From positions 11,544,689-11,608,688 of the forward strand of contig JAJEKV010000041.1 in NCBI GenBank assembly GCA_021234155.1: a stretch of DNA of 64,000 bases, in the 5' to 3' direction. Positions 1 to 12,400 of this stretch are shown here, piece by piece. Source of the DNA: Isoetes taiwanensis (Eukaryota; Streptophyta; Lycopodiopsida; Isoetales; Isoetaceae). Made by a program: the position numbers and the translations under genes. The notes under the pieces are model-generated. The model ran no database searches and was not told where the DNA came from. It saw nothing but the letters and a program-made list of their open reading frames with translations. The first letter of the stretch is position 1; each line of letters opens with the position of its first letter.

Positions 1-683
1 GTTACAACACCTAAGACTGGCCTTCATACAAACAGAATGAAGTCATATTTATTACAATCATATCACTGAAAATGAGAGCATTACATTACTTCCATGAAAT
101 TGAGCAACATGAGAAAAAACATGAGCAATAAAGCTCGTGAAACACACCATTTGCTAGTGTGTTTTATTTCATGCTAAGGTCAAGCCTTCTTGTTCCAGAT
201 AACGTGAAAAATTGGGGCTCTTTTGCAGTCCTTATACCTTTTGCAGTCTTGCCTATGTTTCTATCACTAAGGATTCATCACAAAGAGCATTCATCTAGAG
301 GTGGTATCCTTCCAACATCACACAAATTTGTGAGCTATCTTGATCATGCAGTTGCAACACCTGTAACTAAGACATGAAGTTGTCAATAGCTTGAAACTTG
401 TATTCACACTAAAACAAGTGGAAAATTTTTCCAAAATAAGGGCAATGCAATGACTTTCTCTGCACTACAATGCCCTATTATTAAAACTTAATCTTGAGTT
501 GATGCCTCATGACCCATCGACTGGAATTTACTAAAAATCCATATTTAAAAAATTGAAAGCTACTGTAAGATTCGGAGAACAAACAAAGCTACCAGGTTCT
601 TTGAGTCATATGCGACTAACTGCATGCACTTTCAGATTGTTCAAACTATCAATTTCATATTGTCAAGCCACTATAGATGAGCT
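1..683. other. no recognisable gene
   Basis: An open stretch of about 70 codons on the plus strand (159-377) has no start context, splice signal or family motif that I recognise. Nothing else is supported here. Confidence 0.4.
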
Positions 684-1370
684 TTACCTTGAAGTTTGGT
701 GAAAAAGGATGCGCAAACATAGGCGTAAGAAGGAAAAGACATTGCAAAATTCCCAATGATATAGACGCCAGATAATTGTACTCCGGCCATATTCATCATA
801 TAGTCTCTCCTTACAGTCTCTCCTTATGTAAACTTCATTTCTGAATTCCAATAGCTTGCTTATGCCCATGGCAAAACCCAACCCCATCTACAAAATGCGA
901 TAGGGCTTGTCCGAGAAGAACATACAACTGCTATGGTGCTGCAAACATTCTTGTGCAACCCTAATAAACGAACAACCTAAATCCGTTGTAAAGCTCTGAA
1001 AATGGAGGTGCCCTAGAAAATTTCTTCCAAAGCCAAATCCCCTCCTGCGGGTCCGATGCAAATAGCAAAAATTATAGGCGGTGCACATAGGCTATCATGT
1101 CGAAGAACTTCATTAAAGCCTTAAAACCTGCACAACTCAGAAATATGAATTTCCAAATCATAGTAAAATGCACAGACCCGATTTCTGGAAGAGCAATATT
1201 CACGCAGGCAACCTACGTCATTGAGATCGATGTCCTAAAGAAACGCAAACCTGTGCTCCACCACGAAACCCTAAATTCACCTTCTTTGTGCCTGGATCAC
1301 ATATGCATGCTGAAATTTGAAGGGGAAATCAATTGGACGGGGAAAACTTCTCTCAAACTCTAAAGCCATA
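684..1370 (-). other. possible 5' exons of an unidentified minus-strand gene
   Basis: Read on the minus strand, this segment has GGGTTT-rich sequence of the kind common in plant 5' leaders. At 688-800 there is a short hydrophobic reading containing MAGVQLSGVYIIGNFAMSF. It ends at TTCAAG followed by GTAAAG, a plausible splice donor at 687-682. I do not recognise the family and found no downstream exon, so this may be a gene relic or chance. The opposite strand has an 88-codon reading at 1097-1363 without recognisable motifs. Confidence 0.18.
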
Positions 1371-2328
1371 AATTATTATTTTTTTTCGATTTTTAGATAA
1401 TCAAAGTTTTTTGCCGGTGACTAAACCCTTCAAAATCTTAGGATATGTGACTAAGAAAAATTCCAAAAACCTTTTTAGCCAAACCGGAAAATCCAAATTA
1501 AAAGGGTTGATAATAATAATGGGGCCTTGCTCTCTAGTTTTGTTATGGGCTTCATGCCCATGTTCTTATCGGCATGGCATACACAACCCTATCATGTATG
1601 CATTTTAGGAAGGCTTGTAGTTACTCGAACTATTGGAGCATTCAAATTTTAAAGTTAATCCTTTGATCAAATAAGAAATGATGTTCCTATCAACAACAGC
1701 TAAATGGGAAATTACTATGTCCAATCTGTACAGTTTCAGATCTCTGGCACTTATTATCACGACTCTAAACATGTGTTCTGCAACGACGCACATCGAAGAT
1801 ATATTTGCAGACAACCAGGTGATTGCATCCGATATTGTAAATCTACAAGAAGTACGAACCTATTGTACTTGCTTATTGAATAGAGGATGATTCCTTACAG
1901 TTATTAATCAAAATAAATGTGGAATTGCAACTCTGTACAAGGCTGATCGTCTTTCAATCCTATATTATTCTAACATTGTTATAGATGTTGGCATCTATTC
2001 ACTAGTAGGTTTCTGATATAGCTATTGTCCTCTGGAGGAAGTCGTCCTGGCCCTGAAACACCCCCTAGTGCACATAGACTGAAGAAGGCGCTCGGGTTCT
2101 TGTGGCAGCCAAAGCTCCAACTCCTCCAGGCGCTCGAGCACTCAGGTTCCTATGGCAGCGAAAGCAACAATTCCTCCAGGCACTTGAAATAAAACTGGAG
2201 CGCATCTAGGAATTTCTTCTGTCTTCATGTTCTGCAATGCCACCATATTTGCTGCTCAAATGCTTTGCTCCCACATTGGTGAGGTTGAACAGTGACTGGA
2301 ATTTGCAAAGGCATGCGCAAGAAGAAAA
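1371..2328. other. unassigned sequence with a small imperfect duplication
   Basis: No gene is recognisable. At about 2085-2190 there is an imperfect direct duplication built on 'ggttc(t/c)t(g/a)tggcagc(c/g)aaagc' followed by 'cctccaggc'. Short open frames on both strands at 1605-1890 overlap and neither looks coding. Confidence 0.35.
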
Positions 2329-2732
2329 ATGTGTGTGTTGAATGGGAATCTAACTGATAAGGAGTACATTCAATTGTCTATACAGTGCAACGAAATAATT
2401 GCTAACACAGTTTGCAAAGGACCTATTGTGGAAAAGCTCCAGCAACTACGTAACCAACATAAAGCTTATGGATGTCCACCTCAAGGACCAACTGACACAG
2501 CAATAACATCTGCATGGAAGGTAAGTACTTCTTTTTGGCTGGCAAAGATCGTGGCCGCGATCCTCATGACCTTATTGCTTTCCAGGATTTCATCGAAGTT
2601 GCAACTACAACGTTGAAAGTGAAGAAGCTAAAAGACGAGAAGCAATTTATCTTCATGAAGGAAGAATCTTGGTCCAAATTTATGCAAGTTGTTTCCAAGT
2701 GGGTGGGTGTTTACTCATTTGAACTATCATGA
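2329..2732 (+). CDS. candidate two-exon orphan gene
   Basis: Exon 1 (2329-2520) opens with ATG and reads through 64 codons to GCATGGAAG followed by GTAAGT, a strong plant donor. Exon 2 starts at 2585 after TTGCTTTCCAG and continues in phase 0 to a TGA at 2730-2732. The implied intron is 64 bp, short even for plants. The product would be about 112 residues, with a lysine-rich stretch in exon 2 (TTLKVKKLKDEKQ). No family motif is recognised and no promoter was identified. The unspliced frame through the intron is also open from 2514, so the model is uncertain. It could be a fragment of an old gene. Confidence 0.25.
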
Positions 2733-2799
2733 CCAACAAGCGTATCTCTCTGAGAAGCAAGAGATAATAAAAAATAAAAAAATAAACATAGTATTATAC

Positions 2800-2949
2800 C
2801 TCTTGTTTCACTGCTGGATATGGGACCTTCTTTATTGGTGATGGAATGGCCTTTCCTAATCCATTGAATGATCCTGTTATATTCTGCATTAGAAGAGAAC
2901 GTTGAGTTTTTTGAGAAGCAAGCGAAGGGGACAAAAATGATGTCCAGAC
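2800..2949 (-). other. orphan internal exon candidate
   Basis: A 150-nt segment, open across 50 codons in phase 0. It is preceded on the minus strand by TTATTTGCAG and followed by GTATAATAC, so it has both splice signals. The reading includes SFNGLGKAIPSPIKKVP. I do not recognise the family. The downstream plus-strand model at 2329-2732 lies on the opposite strand, so the two are not one gene. It may be a remnant of the minus-strand gene whose possible 5' part lies near 684-1370, but the order would then be inverted, which argues against it. Confidence 0.22.
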
Positions 2950-3149
2950 CTGCAAATAACCGAGGAAAGAACCATTGTATACTGACTGATTTACTGTGAG
3001 CAGGTATTCAAGTCTACCAATGCATGAGTATTCAGTCATGTAGCCCTTATGACTTCTAAACCCCACGGCACTCAACTGTTGCTGACTTTGGAAAAATGCC
3101 CAGCAGAAACAAAGAAGATTGGATCCACCCCCATTGCACCTGTAGCAGA

Positions 3150-3965
3150 GTCGGTCAACTCATCTGGCAGTATACCTGTCCTTTGCATCTCTTTAAGCAA
3201 ATAACAGGCTTCATTTTCATGGCCATGTCTCGCATGTGATGAAATTATCGTGAATCTCTTTACCCTTTGTCAATGATGCTATGTCAGCACATGCATCCAA
3301 AACCCTAATGAAAGTGATCTTGTTTGGCTTCAAACCTTCTTGCCACATTTGCCAAAAAAATTGAACCGAAATTTCAGGGCGTCCATTCTTGGCATATATC
3401 GCAATCATTGTGTTCCATGAGATAACATTATGGTCTTCCATTCTCCTGAAAACATTATGTGCATCCACTAGACTCCCACATTTACCATACATACTCAAAA
3501 GGGCATTCCCGAGAATAACATCTGACCCCAATTCTATAACAAGAACTCTTGCTATGGAATAGTTTACCCTGTGCTTTGTCCATCAAATTTCTCAGCATAA
3601 TGCTCATTGTAAATTTATTTGGCGTCACATTTTCAAACTGCATTTGGTGAAAAATTTGCAATGCCTCCATTATATCCCCATTATCAATATATGCCCTGAT
3701 CATTGATGTCCATGAAGTGATGTTCATTGTTGAATACATGCTTTGCAGCTTCAAAATTTCCACATTTCGCATACATATTTAGTAATGTTGTTCTTACAAT
3801 GACATGTGAAGCATAGTCACTTTTTAGAATTAGAGCATGAACAAGCTTACCCCCTGCCAAGATTGTGCCATATGAACATAAGCTAAGGACTGTACTAAAG
3901 GTGAAGTCATTTGGCTCCATACCGTCAACGCACATCTGTGCAATATTGCCATAGCTTGCCAAAAT
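3150..3965 (-). pseudogene. PLS-class pentatricopeptide repeat (PPR) protein relic
   Basis: At least four PPR modules are readable in three frames. About 3962-3735 includes NDFTFSTVLSLCSYGT and TTLLNMYAKCGNFEAAKHVF. About 3735-3590 includes SWTSMIRAYIDNGDIMEAL. About 3550-3225 includes NALLSMYGKCGSLVDAHNVF, NVISWNTMIAIYAKNG and PNKITFIRVLDACADI. After a further shift, about 3240-3155 reads ARHGHENEACYLLKEMQRTG. Three frameshifts separate the pieces, and no start, transit peptide or E/DYW tail is present. Such proteins bind organellar RNA; this copy cannot make one. The MYxKCG and WNxMIxxY motifs make the family call firm. Confidence 0.85.
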
Positions 3966-6114
3966 CCGACTGTTAGAAGCAGAAGCTTTTTAAGCCTGGG
4001 ATTTGAACCTAGAATAATACCAAAGCTCAACCTCCTACACTCTCCTCCCTTCTGACCTCCTACACTTCACTAACATCCACAAAGTTTTTTCTTGTGTATA
4101 CAACAATCCACACAGGATAAATCGAGCACAGAGCTCTTCAACAAATATATCACAGAGACAGATATTTTAATGGAGACATAAAGCATAAACAAATCGTTTA
4201 CCAGTAGCAAGAAGTCCGACTGACTTGAGCAACTGATCTCATGCAGCTCAGCAAGCTCTGGCCATCTAATCCAGTGCAGCAATTCCAGGTGTTCCAAATC
4301 TGACACAAATGTTCTGGCCTGGTACTGTAACGTGCTACAAAGGCGACAATTTTGGCTTGCTGGCATCGTTTTACATAGCTCTACAATCTACAATCCTTTT
4401 GAAAGAAACTGCTTCCTTGCCCTTACCCGTTCCTTGCACTCCATGGCTCACTTGCTTAGGATGAATGTCTGCAACAATTAAGACGGGTATGTGCTTTGTG
4501 AGGCACTCAAGAATCGGCTATGGTGGGTGCTACCAGAAGCATAATGATTCTTCAGCGCTAGAGTGGCTTACCATCTCGAGGAAGGATCTTGCAGAGTAAC
4601 TGAGGCTATAATCGAAGGAAAAGTCCATCTGTTGTATCAGTGCTGGACCCCTTCGGTTCTTCGCAGGTTGCCAAAATCTAGCCCTCTGTTTCTAATTCCG
4701 GAACTCTTTTTTCTATATAGCCATAAGCAAATTTATCGCTCCATGCTGTGTTCTTATTCATCACCTTGGAGCTGCCAGTTACCCGGTCCAGAACACCCTT
4801 GATCCACAACGCAACTGACCGTACATTTACAGGGAACAAAGGGTTTTTAGCAGTCATCAACATATACTAGTATATTCCAGCATATACTCAGTATATCCCA
4901 CAAACCCACATAAACGAGGGTTTGCCCCCCTAGGGGCAACCCAAAAATCCACCCAATTTGGCTTTTTCTATGATTTAAAATCACCTTCTCTCGAAAAGTT
5001 AAAATAGAGAGAGAAAGTGCACAATTTCCCCAAACAAGCATGAAGAAGTGAAATGTCCAAGATATTGCATAAGGGATCCAAGGTTATGTGCACTAGTGCC
5101 AAATTGTCCACATCATCATCAAAGGTGCCAAATTGTCCACATCATCGTAAAAAGATGCCATGTACCATCCACATCATCACCCAACCATGCCATGTCATCA
5201 TACACATGTCACCTACCATAAAACTCTTTTTTCAAAATATTTGACCTAAGAAAAGTCAGTTTGATACCTAAGGTGGCATGTCATCATTCCATGGTGCCAC
5301 ATCATCACTAAATGCTTCCACATCATCATACACATGTCATTCACATCATTACCATTCCTGATCCATGGACCAGAACTGGCCCACATGACCTCTGCCACTT
5401 AAACTCATGTAACTCACGAAAGAAATTTCAATTTATAACATACCACCATCACTTGAGTCTTCACTTATTTCTTAATGATCTTTGAGAATTTCAAGACCGA
5501 TGGGGTCACTATACCTTGTGATGATTGCTCAAACATTGGAGAATTTGGCAGTTTCTGCACCAGTCCAGAACTGCCTTCTTCGATATTTCTAGCATAAAAT
5601 GATCTAAGCCTTGCTAAAGTTGGAGGTATTTGCATGTTTATTATAGAGCACATTGAGTTTTATGTTCCCATGTTTTCTTGCTATCCTCTGACATCGGTGG
5701 AAGCAACCAAGCTATATTTTGGTCAAAAAAGCTGCTTGAGGCTCAAGAATTATTTCTCTCTCATTATAACAAGTCTTGATTTAATTCTTGTGGCTATGAG
5801 TTGCTAACAATACGAGCTATAGTTTCATGATTTTTTGGAGTGTCCATAAGCCATGTTAGCCCCAATATTTACTAAAAGAATCTACTATACAAAATTCTGG
5901 ACAAAAGTATATGTTAAAATTTTTCATATTTTAATTGCAATCCACCCCATAATATAATATTGGGTGCAATGCAGGTGAACTATAACAACCTCTAGGCTCC
6001 GAAGAGGCCGCCGAACATTTTTGTACGCATACATAAGATATTTCGTACATATACCTCATATATTCTGTATATGGCTTCGTTCATGTTGGCTCCACAGTCA
6101 AAAGTACAACTTAT
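3966..6114. other. unassigned sequence
   Basis: No gene could be assigned. A 61-codon minus-strand frame at 4678-4863 (reading includes SDKFAYGYIEKRVPELE) is unrecognised. From 5440 to 6110 I see only AT-rich sequence. The tandem repeat inside this stretch is listed separately. Confidence 0.35.
5090..5350. repeat. degenerate minisatellite of a CACATCATCA-type unit
   Basis: About ten imperfect copies of a 10-20 nt unit, consensus near 'tgcca..(c)cacatcatca', run through this stretch. The spacer length is irregular, and one interruption lies at 5215-5270. The pattern is non-coding. Confidence 0.6.
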
Positions 6115-7515
6115 CGTCAGGGTTGTCAGGAACTTCATTTGGAGGGAACAGAGGAGGGTGCTGTTGTCAAAGTTAATTGGGAAAAGTGCATGTTGCCAAA
6201 GCATTTTGGCGGCCTTGGGATGATCAATTTTCTTTTGCAGAGCAAGGTGATGATTTCTAAGTTTATTTGGAGAATTTTGAATAATGTGGATGAATCTCCG
6301 GGTTCCCGTCTTGTTTATTAGCCTTTGCAAATGCACATTTCTTTTGGGTCTCCATCTGTTAGACTACTTTTCCCTTGGGCTCCATTTTATCCATGGACTG
6401 CATACCCTAATGCGTCTCCATTTCTTAGAGAATTGCTAGTTGAGTGGGAGACTGAACAATCTCTGTTTCATTTTTACCATCTTGCGCACAATAGCACTAT
6501 TGCAAGTTGGTGGTGGATTCTATTGGACGGTTGTCCTCTAGTATCTTCAGTCCACCCATTGACGCAACGTCGATGGAGATCAACAGGTGTGTATATGATA
6601 TCTAATTGGTATAATAATCAAAGGCAGTTGCTGACATGGGAAGAGTTTAGAGTTAAGTTCCTCCTTTTATGGTGAGATCGGGCTATTTGGAAGAAGGTGT
6701 CTTCAATTCTTCCTCCAATAGCACAAGTAGATGACCCCCAGCCTTAGGTAGTTCATGAGCTTGTCAAAGCAGATAAGTTGGTGAATTCCATGTACGAGGT
6801 CTTGCTTGTTGCGGACGTCTTGCCTCCTTCATCCAAGTGGCCTTTATTCATTCCCAGGGATCGGCAGAAAGCAGTATGGAAACGGGTAACCTACTCCATC
6901 CCAAAGTATCTGTTTTATAGTGACAAGTCATTCATCGTTGTTTGTGCGTTAATATTCTGGTGCACAGATTTCGTCTAGAGGCATCTGCACTTTGTCCCTT
7001 ATGTGCACCGCGGGACGAGACAATTGAGCATTGCTTCTTCCTGTGTAGACATGTCAGACATGCTTGGTTGTGGCTTCAAGGCCACTTCCTTTGCAATTTG
7101 AATAGCCAGCAGGTGTTATTAGCAGGTTATGCGGTTGGAAAAATTTGGCAAAACGGGCATTTCATTTGGCTTCTGCATGGATCATCTGTTCCATTCTGAA
7201 AATAAGGAATCTTCGCATATTCAAAGGTCTTGCTTGTGCAGATGCACAGGTCCTTCTTGATGCCCAACAACAAATTGTCAAAAAATTCAGGTGCTCATCA
7301 ATTGCTAATGAGGTGAAGAGCCGTATTTGGGAGCAGTACCTTCAAATTCACACTTACTCATGAAATTTTGCTTGCTCCTTATACTGTTTAGATGTTGTAT
7401 TTGAGTGGGTTGTTTTTGCTCTGGTGAACATTCTCTCCACCGAGTTTTTAGTCCCCATTGTACTTTGTAACTTTCTCTGGATAATAAAGGCGCAAGTCCT
7501 TCACAAAAAAAAAAA
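6115..7515 (+). mobile_element. LINE A, 5'-truncated L1-type ORF2 3' end
   Basis: The segment starts inside the C-terminal part of a LINE reverse transcriptase (reading KCMLPKHFGGLGMINFLLQS). It continues through an aromatic-rich linker to the C-terminal zinc knuckle (zf-RVT type): LCPLCAPRDETIEHCFFLC, C-x2-C-x7-H-C-x3-C, at about 6995-7055. It ends with the coding stop near 7363 and an A-run at 7505-7515. At least two in-frame stops (near 6320 and 6675) and a frameshift near 6950 break it. The endonuclease and the catalytic half of RT are missing, as expected for 5'-truncated target-primed insertion. It is closest in wording to LINEs B, C and E in this window. No target-site duplication was found. 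Confidence 0.88.
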
Positions 7516-9667
7516 CTTTTACATATATTTTGCACAATTGTACCATTGAAAGAGGCATTTGATATCTTAGGAAATTGAACCATTCAACTAAACCCTCCAG
7601 TTGTTTTTGCTAGTATTCGTACAGGGCGTCCAGCGGATAGGAAGAACCTCCAAACACATATGTTTATACATGTGTACAATACCCCTCATAACCTTTGGAT
7701 TAATTTGGTATTTGAAACTCTCAATTAACTAAAACTTGCTAAAAAATGAGTCGCGCCTAACGATGGCCAAGATCGCCTAAAATCGACATCCAACGGTTCG
7801 AGCCTACTGATGGACAAACACGAGTAAGAAATAGATCATCACACTTGGCTAAGCTTCTTATCATGTGATATTCATATATCTGGAATGAGCGCATTATTTG
7901 CAAGGAATAATTGTTTTCATAACATTGTAGGGCAAGGAACCATTTGACATTTTCAATGTGTTCATATACCATTGGACTCCATGATATAACATTGTGATCT
8001 CATCAACCCTGTTAATTTGAGATTTTCCGGTCTGGTGGAAAATGTTTTTGGTTTTTTTCTTTGAGTGATTTCCTAAGATTGTTGGTCTTTTAGTGGCCGG
8101 AAAATATTTCCGTGCTTCCAAAAATCGGGAAAAATAGTTTGCATGATTTGATTTGCGGTTTATTCAGATAGGGATTTCTAAAATAGGTCCAGATTTGGGA
8201 TCGAGGTTTTTGAAGGCTGTTTCGATGGATCAGGAGGGGTGGAATAATCATCTCATATGTTATGGCCGCCCCTAAAAGTCGCGAAAGTAGGCAACCCGGG
8301 TCACTGGTATAACCGCCAATCAAGCTTCGGATTCTTTGTGGGCGTAACAAGTATGGTTCACCCCCGAGCTGCTATTTCAATCATCCAACATGGATTTTTG
8401 TATTCAATTAAGGTGCGTTTATGGACTGCAATGATTGCTGGAGCTTGATCGAATTGTTGTTGTAGTATATTGCTGGTATGTGGCTTGCCAAAAAATTGAG
8501 GTACTTGGGAAATTCTGAATAGGTTTGTTTATTCGTGTTGCAACAAAACATTTGCAATACATTTCTTCTCTGTTATTGCTTTGTTGCCCTTTTTGGCTGC
8601 TTCGACCCTAATACAGGAGTGTTTTGCATATCTGTCGTGGTTACAAATAGAATTATAGAATTATGGAGGTGCCATCGTAGGTTAGAACTGTAGTCTGAGC
8701 CATAGATTTGAGCCATAGATTCACGCAGGCCTTTTCTAAAAGTCGCCCAGCCCCTTTGTCTCTAATAGGAGAAGAAATGACTAAAGACAAAACTCTGAGC
8801 TCCAAAATGCTTAGTGTAGAGAATGCAGCAGAGCTGCAGTCTCTCTGAAAATGATAATCTAACTATAAGGTCCCTTGGTTGTACATTTGACAATTTTATC
8901 TTCTTCTAGGCTTGAATATCTTAAATTGTTTGTATTCTTTCTTTCTAGCACTCCATACCATGTTTCAAATCACGCAAGAAGTTCTGGTCCACATTTCTGC
9001 ACATTAGTATACAAGTTTGAAGTTGTTTTTCATAGATTCACATTTAACTGACTTTGACTTTGATGTTACTGCATATATAGGGACCTGTAAAGGGATGCGC
9101 AGCACAATGGCAAGGGGAATGCAGGTAAATCTTAAGTTTCCTCTATAAAATTAAAATTTGTTGTTAATGAAGCAGTCTATTTAGATATAGGCCATATGGC
9201 AGTGGTTATGAGTTGTCTACATCCCTTTTTTTAATAATTGATAGCTCTCTTTTTGGCTCTCTTCAATATTTCTTTCGTGCATGGGAAGTGATGGAGTTCA
9301 CTGTTTTGTAGACTATCTTTAAGTCATTTTCATTTTCAACTGTGAAAGTTTCAGCATAGCAATGCAGTTCAAATGCAGAGCATAGAATGTCATGCCTTGG
9401 CAACTTTGGTTCTCTGCCAGAGGTTCTAGAATCCAGTGGAATTTAGGCACAAATCTCATAACTGTTAAAAAGTGTTGATTTCTCATTCCCATTCAGTGAA
9501 GTGATCTTTGATCTATTCTATTCTCAGATATGCAAGATGGCCATTCAATCTTGAAAACACTGCATTGTACATAAGGCTTTGCATCAATTGCCTTTCCATG
9601 GGCTCAAAGCACTTATAGTTGGAAATTCAAAGTTTAAGTGACCCTTGAATGGACTCACTATTTGCAG
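7516..9667. other. unassigned sequence
   Basis: There is no recognisable gene. A short plus-strand open segment at 8263-8450 and a purine-rich stretch ending CAATGGCAAGGGGAATGCAG before GTAAAT at 9125 could be exon relics, but nothing ties them together. Confidence 0.3.
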
Positions 9668-9774
9668 AGCAGAGCAGCAGGAACAGGTAGGGTTGTACAA
9701 CTGCTTGCTATATGTTGATCTTGGCTATTTTAACATTGTGAAGCGAGATGTTGCTACATTAGATGAAGTAATAG
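9668..9774 (+). other. orphan exon candidate
   Basis: This open segment is flanked by CTATTTGCAG and by ATAG followed by GTGAGT, both good splice signals. The reading contains VGLYNCLLYVDLGYFNIVK. The length of 107 nt leaves phase 2 at the donor. I cannot name the family, and no partner exon in a compatible frame was confirmed within the next kilobase. It may be a surviving exon of a decayed gene that once covered about 8.2-11.4 kb. Confidence 0.25.
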
Positions 9775-12110
9775 GTGAGTTTTCATCATTATATCCACAT
9801 TGTCATCCATGCAATTGTCAACAACTATTAGCAGCCTCATGGTGCCATATTTCTGTCAACAATAGTTACAGGAACTGTTAATCATTTAGTAGAAAGGAAG
9901 GATGCTAATGATATCCAAACAATGTGTTAACGGAAGTACTAATGCCAGGAGGTTTGGCGTTTAGGTATCCCGGAGTGTGGCGTGAAGTACGTGCAGGCGT
10001 GGCGTTAGGTTCCTGCAATACACTGGCTTAGATGACTAAGGCGCCCATGGGCTTATGCAAGTCTTTTTATATGATAGATCTTCCCTATTATTGCATCACT
10101 ACGAAAGGTGGATGATGAAGCCACAACTTCTATAATGGATCATAATTTCTTAGAAACTTGACAAGCTTTGAGGTAACACACTAGGCATTGTTTATTTATC
10201 AGTGGAAGAATATACAATGCCAATGGACCCCTTTGTACACTGGCTCCAATCAGATGACCTCTTTAAAGGGAGTATTGAGAGCCAACTTTGTTAAGGTGAA
10301 CATGAACATTAGGAGGAGTTAAAAGACCTTTTTTAGCTCAGAACTACGTATTAATTATAATTGTCAGGTTTCAAGTCAAACAAAACTTACTTAGACCTCT
10401 TTTAGCTACCTGGATTGGCTCCAGCATTTTGCATGGGTGCATGTAAACATTATATAGAAACATCTCTAATGTTTGACATACAGAACGCATGAAGTAAACA
10501 CTAAAATCCTGTGAAGATGCAACCTCAAGGTGTGCTTATACTAAATTTTAGATTTTATTTAGACTGCTCTTGCATCCCATGCACTGGACACATTACAGAT
10601 AACAGTAGCTTTGAGACAACAAAAATGTGTCCCAAATAGAACTCTTAGCGAGAGCCCAACTTTTCATCATGAGGAAAGCCATGCTATTACAGGTGTGAAA
10701 CAGATGGTGCCCTACTTCTGAGGTTGAATCTAAACTTTCTTACAGCTTAGTTCTTTGCAGACTTATCAATGGGCAGTTTAAAGTAATGGATGGCTTACAA
10801 GTTAGCTCAGATGTCTCTTCTCTGAGCTCCAGCCACAGGCTCCATTATCATTACAAGCATTCTTGAGGTTTGGATTATCCTTGCTAAAATTTGTTGCTTT
10901 TGATTCTCGAGTTCCCTTAGTGGGCATGTATTTGGTTTACATCTGATGCCTATGGCACTTTCAGATCTGTTGCATGATGATTATAGTTGCTGCATGAAAC
11001 TAGGAATGCCCACTTCATGCCAACTGCAAAAGTCAAGACCAAGTGCATCTATTGCTCGCGATAGATTTATTTGAAAGTCCCATTTTTGTTCAAACTCGAA
11101 CGCCATTTCTGTTTTGGCTTTTGCCTCAAGTGCCACTTCTGCATGCGTTTGGGTTCAACGCTTGCATTTGGTCTAACCTGCGCCTTCAAATGCCGTCAAA
11201 CTTACTCCTTTTGAAACCACCTCAGTGTTTGGAAGCACTTCAACCTCACTGTTCGACCCTCAAATATCTGCTGGTAAGTTCGCATTATTCTTTGAATTAT
11301 TTTTGTTTGACTATCACTCCTGAAGCACATCATTATTATAAGGGGACATGGCCAAATGGAATGGATATGCTATGCACAATTCCCTTTCCAGAAGATATTC
11401 AGAAGAGTAATTAAGGTGGTCTGCAAGGATTGAGGTTGGTATAGAAAAGGCGGCTCAATACCATTTTTTGAGCCAACAAAAAATGCTCATTTCTCTGCAA
11501 TTGACTTAGATCCAGTTGCTGGATTGCGTGGACCAGGTAACTAAGTTGGGCTGCTTAATCAGACCCAAGAGATAGGCCACAAATCACAATCCATGAGACA
11601 TGAGAATTTCCTTGCTGCTATAGTATAGTTAGCGCATGGATTTTTATTACCATAGTCATGAGCATAATACATCCTAAGAAATGTTATTGTTTTGTAGGCA
11701 TATTCTGCACCTCCTTATTTTCAATTGAAAACGAGTATGCATTCTGCATTATGCATCTTCGTTTTCTTCTTAGGGGAACCATTTTGTTTCATCGTAACGA
11801 GTCATTTTAAAGGTAAAATAATGGATCTGTTATTACTGCCACTTTGTTTATTTAGATCTATTGTTTAAATTTCGCTCAGCTTAGCGTTTATGGCTAGAGG
11901 AAGTTTGTGAAACAAATTATTAACAACTGAAGTCCATCAGTAGCAGCCTTGAGTAACTGTCAAAGATAAATTGTATTTCCATGGCTTGGCCAGTGACACT
12001 AGCGAGCACCTGCACAAGTAGTGAGATGCATGGAATGAGAAATAAGTTGCAGCTGCTATTTTGATCAAATGCATTAAATCGATTTTGCATATTTTTTTCC
12101 CTTTAATCGA
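9775..12110. other. unassigned sequence, possible Phe-Gly-rich relic near 11.1-11.3 kb
   Basis: Most of this stretch holds nothing recognisable. At about 11090-11275 (plus strand), two frames read in short bursts that resemble FG-repeat nucleoporin text, for example TPFETTSVFGSTSTSLF. This is followed by GGTAAGTTCG. The composition is suggestive but stops and a frameshift are present, and low-complexity similarity is weak evidence. Confidence 0.2.
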
Positions 12111-12400
12111 GCATGCTAGCTATTTAGCATTCAACATTGTAGGCAAATGTTGTGTGACTCAAGATCATACATTGTACACGTGCATTTAATTTGCAATTCT
12201 TAGTTCTTAGGGTGTTGTATAATTCAAGCGCCATTTAATTTGCAATTGTTAGTTCTTAGGGTGTCGTATAATTCAAGCGCCATACTAGCTCTTTAGCATT
12301 CAATATTAATGCCACATTTAATGTAGCCAAATGTTGTGCAACTCAAGATTCATTTGCAAATGTTAGTTCTTAGGGTGTTGTATGATTTAAGCACCTTTGC
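12111..12400. repeat. imperfect direct repeats of about 50-170 bp
   Basis: A unit containing 'tttgcaattgttagttctta' and 'gggtgttgtataattcaagc' occurs at about 12183-12231, 12232-12283 and 12350-12398. A second module containing 'tagctatttagcattcaa' and 'aaatgttgtg(t/c)(g/a)actcaagat' occurs at about 12111-12174 and 12283-12345. The arrangement implies a larger duplication followed by a smaller tandem one. Confidence 0.75.

Noticed and set aside
4000-4020. Minus-strand GGTTCAAATCC resembling a tRNA T-arm
   Set aside because: No acceptor, anticodon arm or A-box at the right distance, so it is neither a tRNA nor a convincing SINE.
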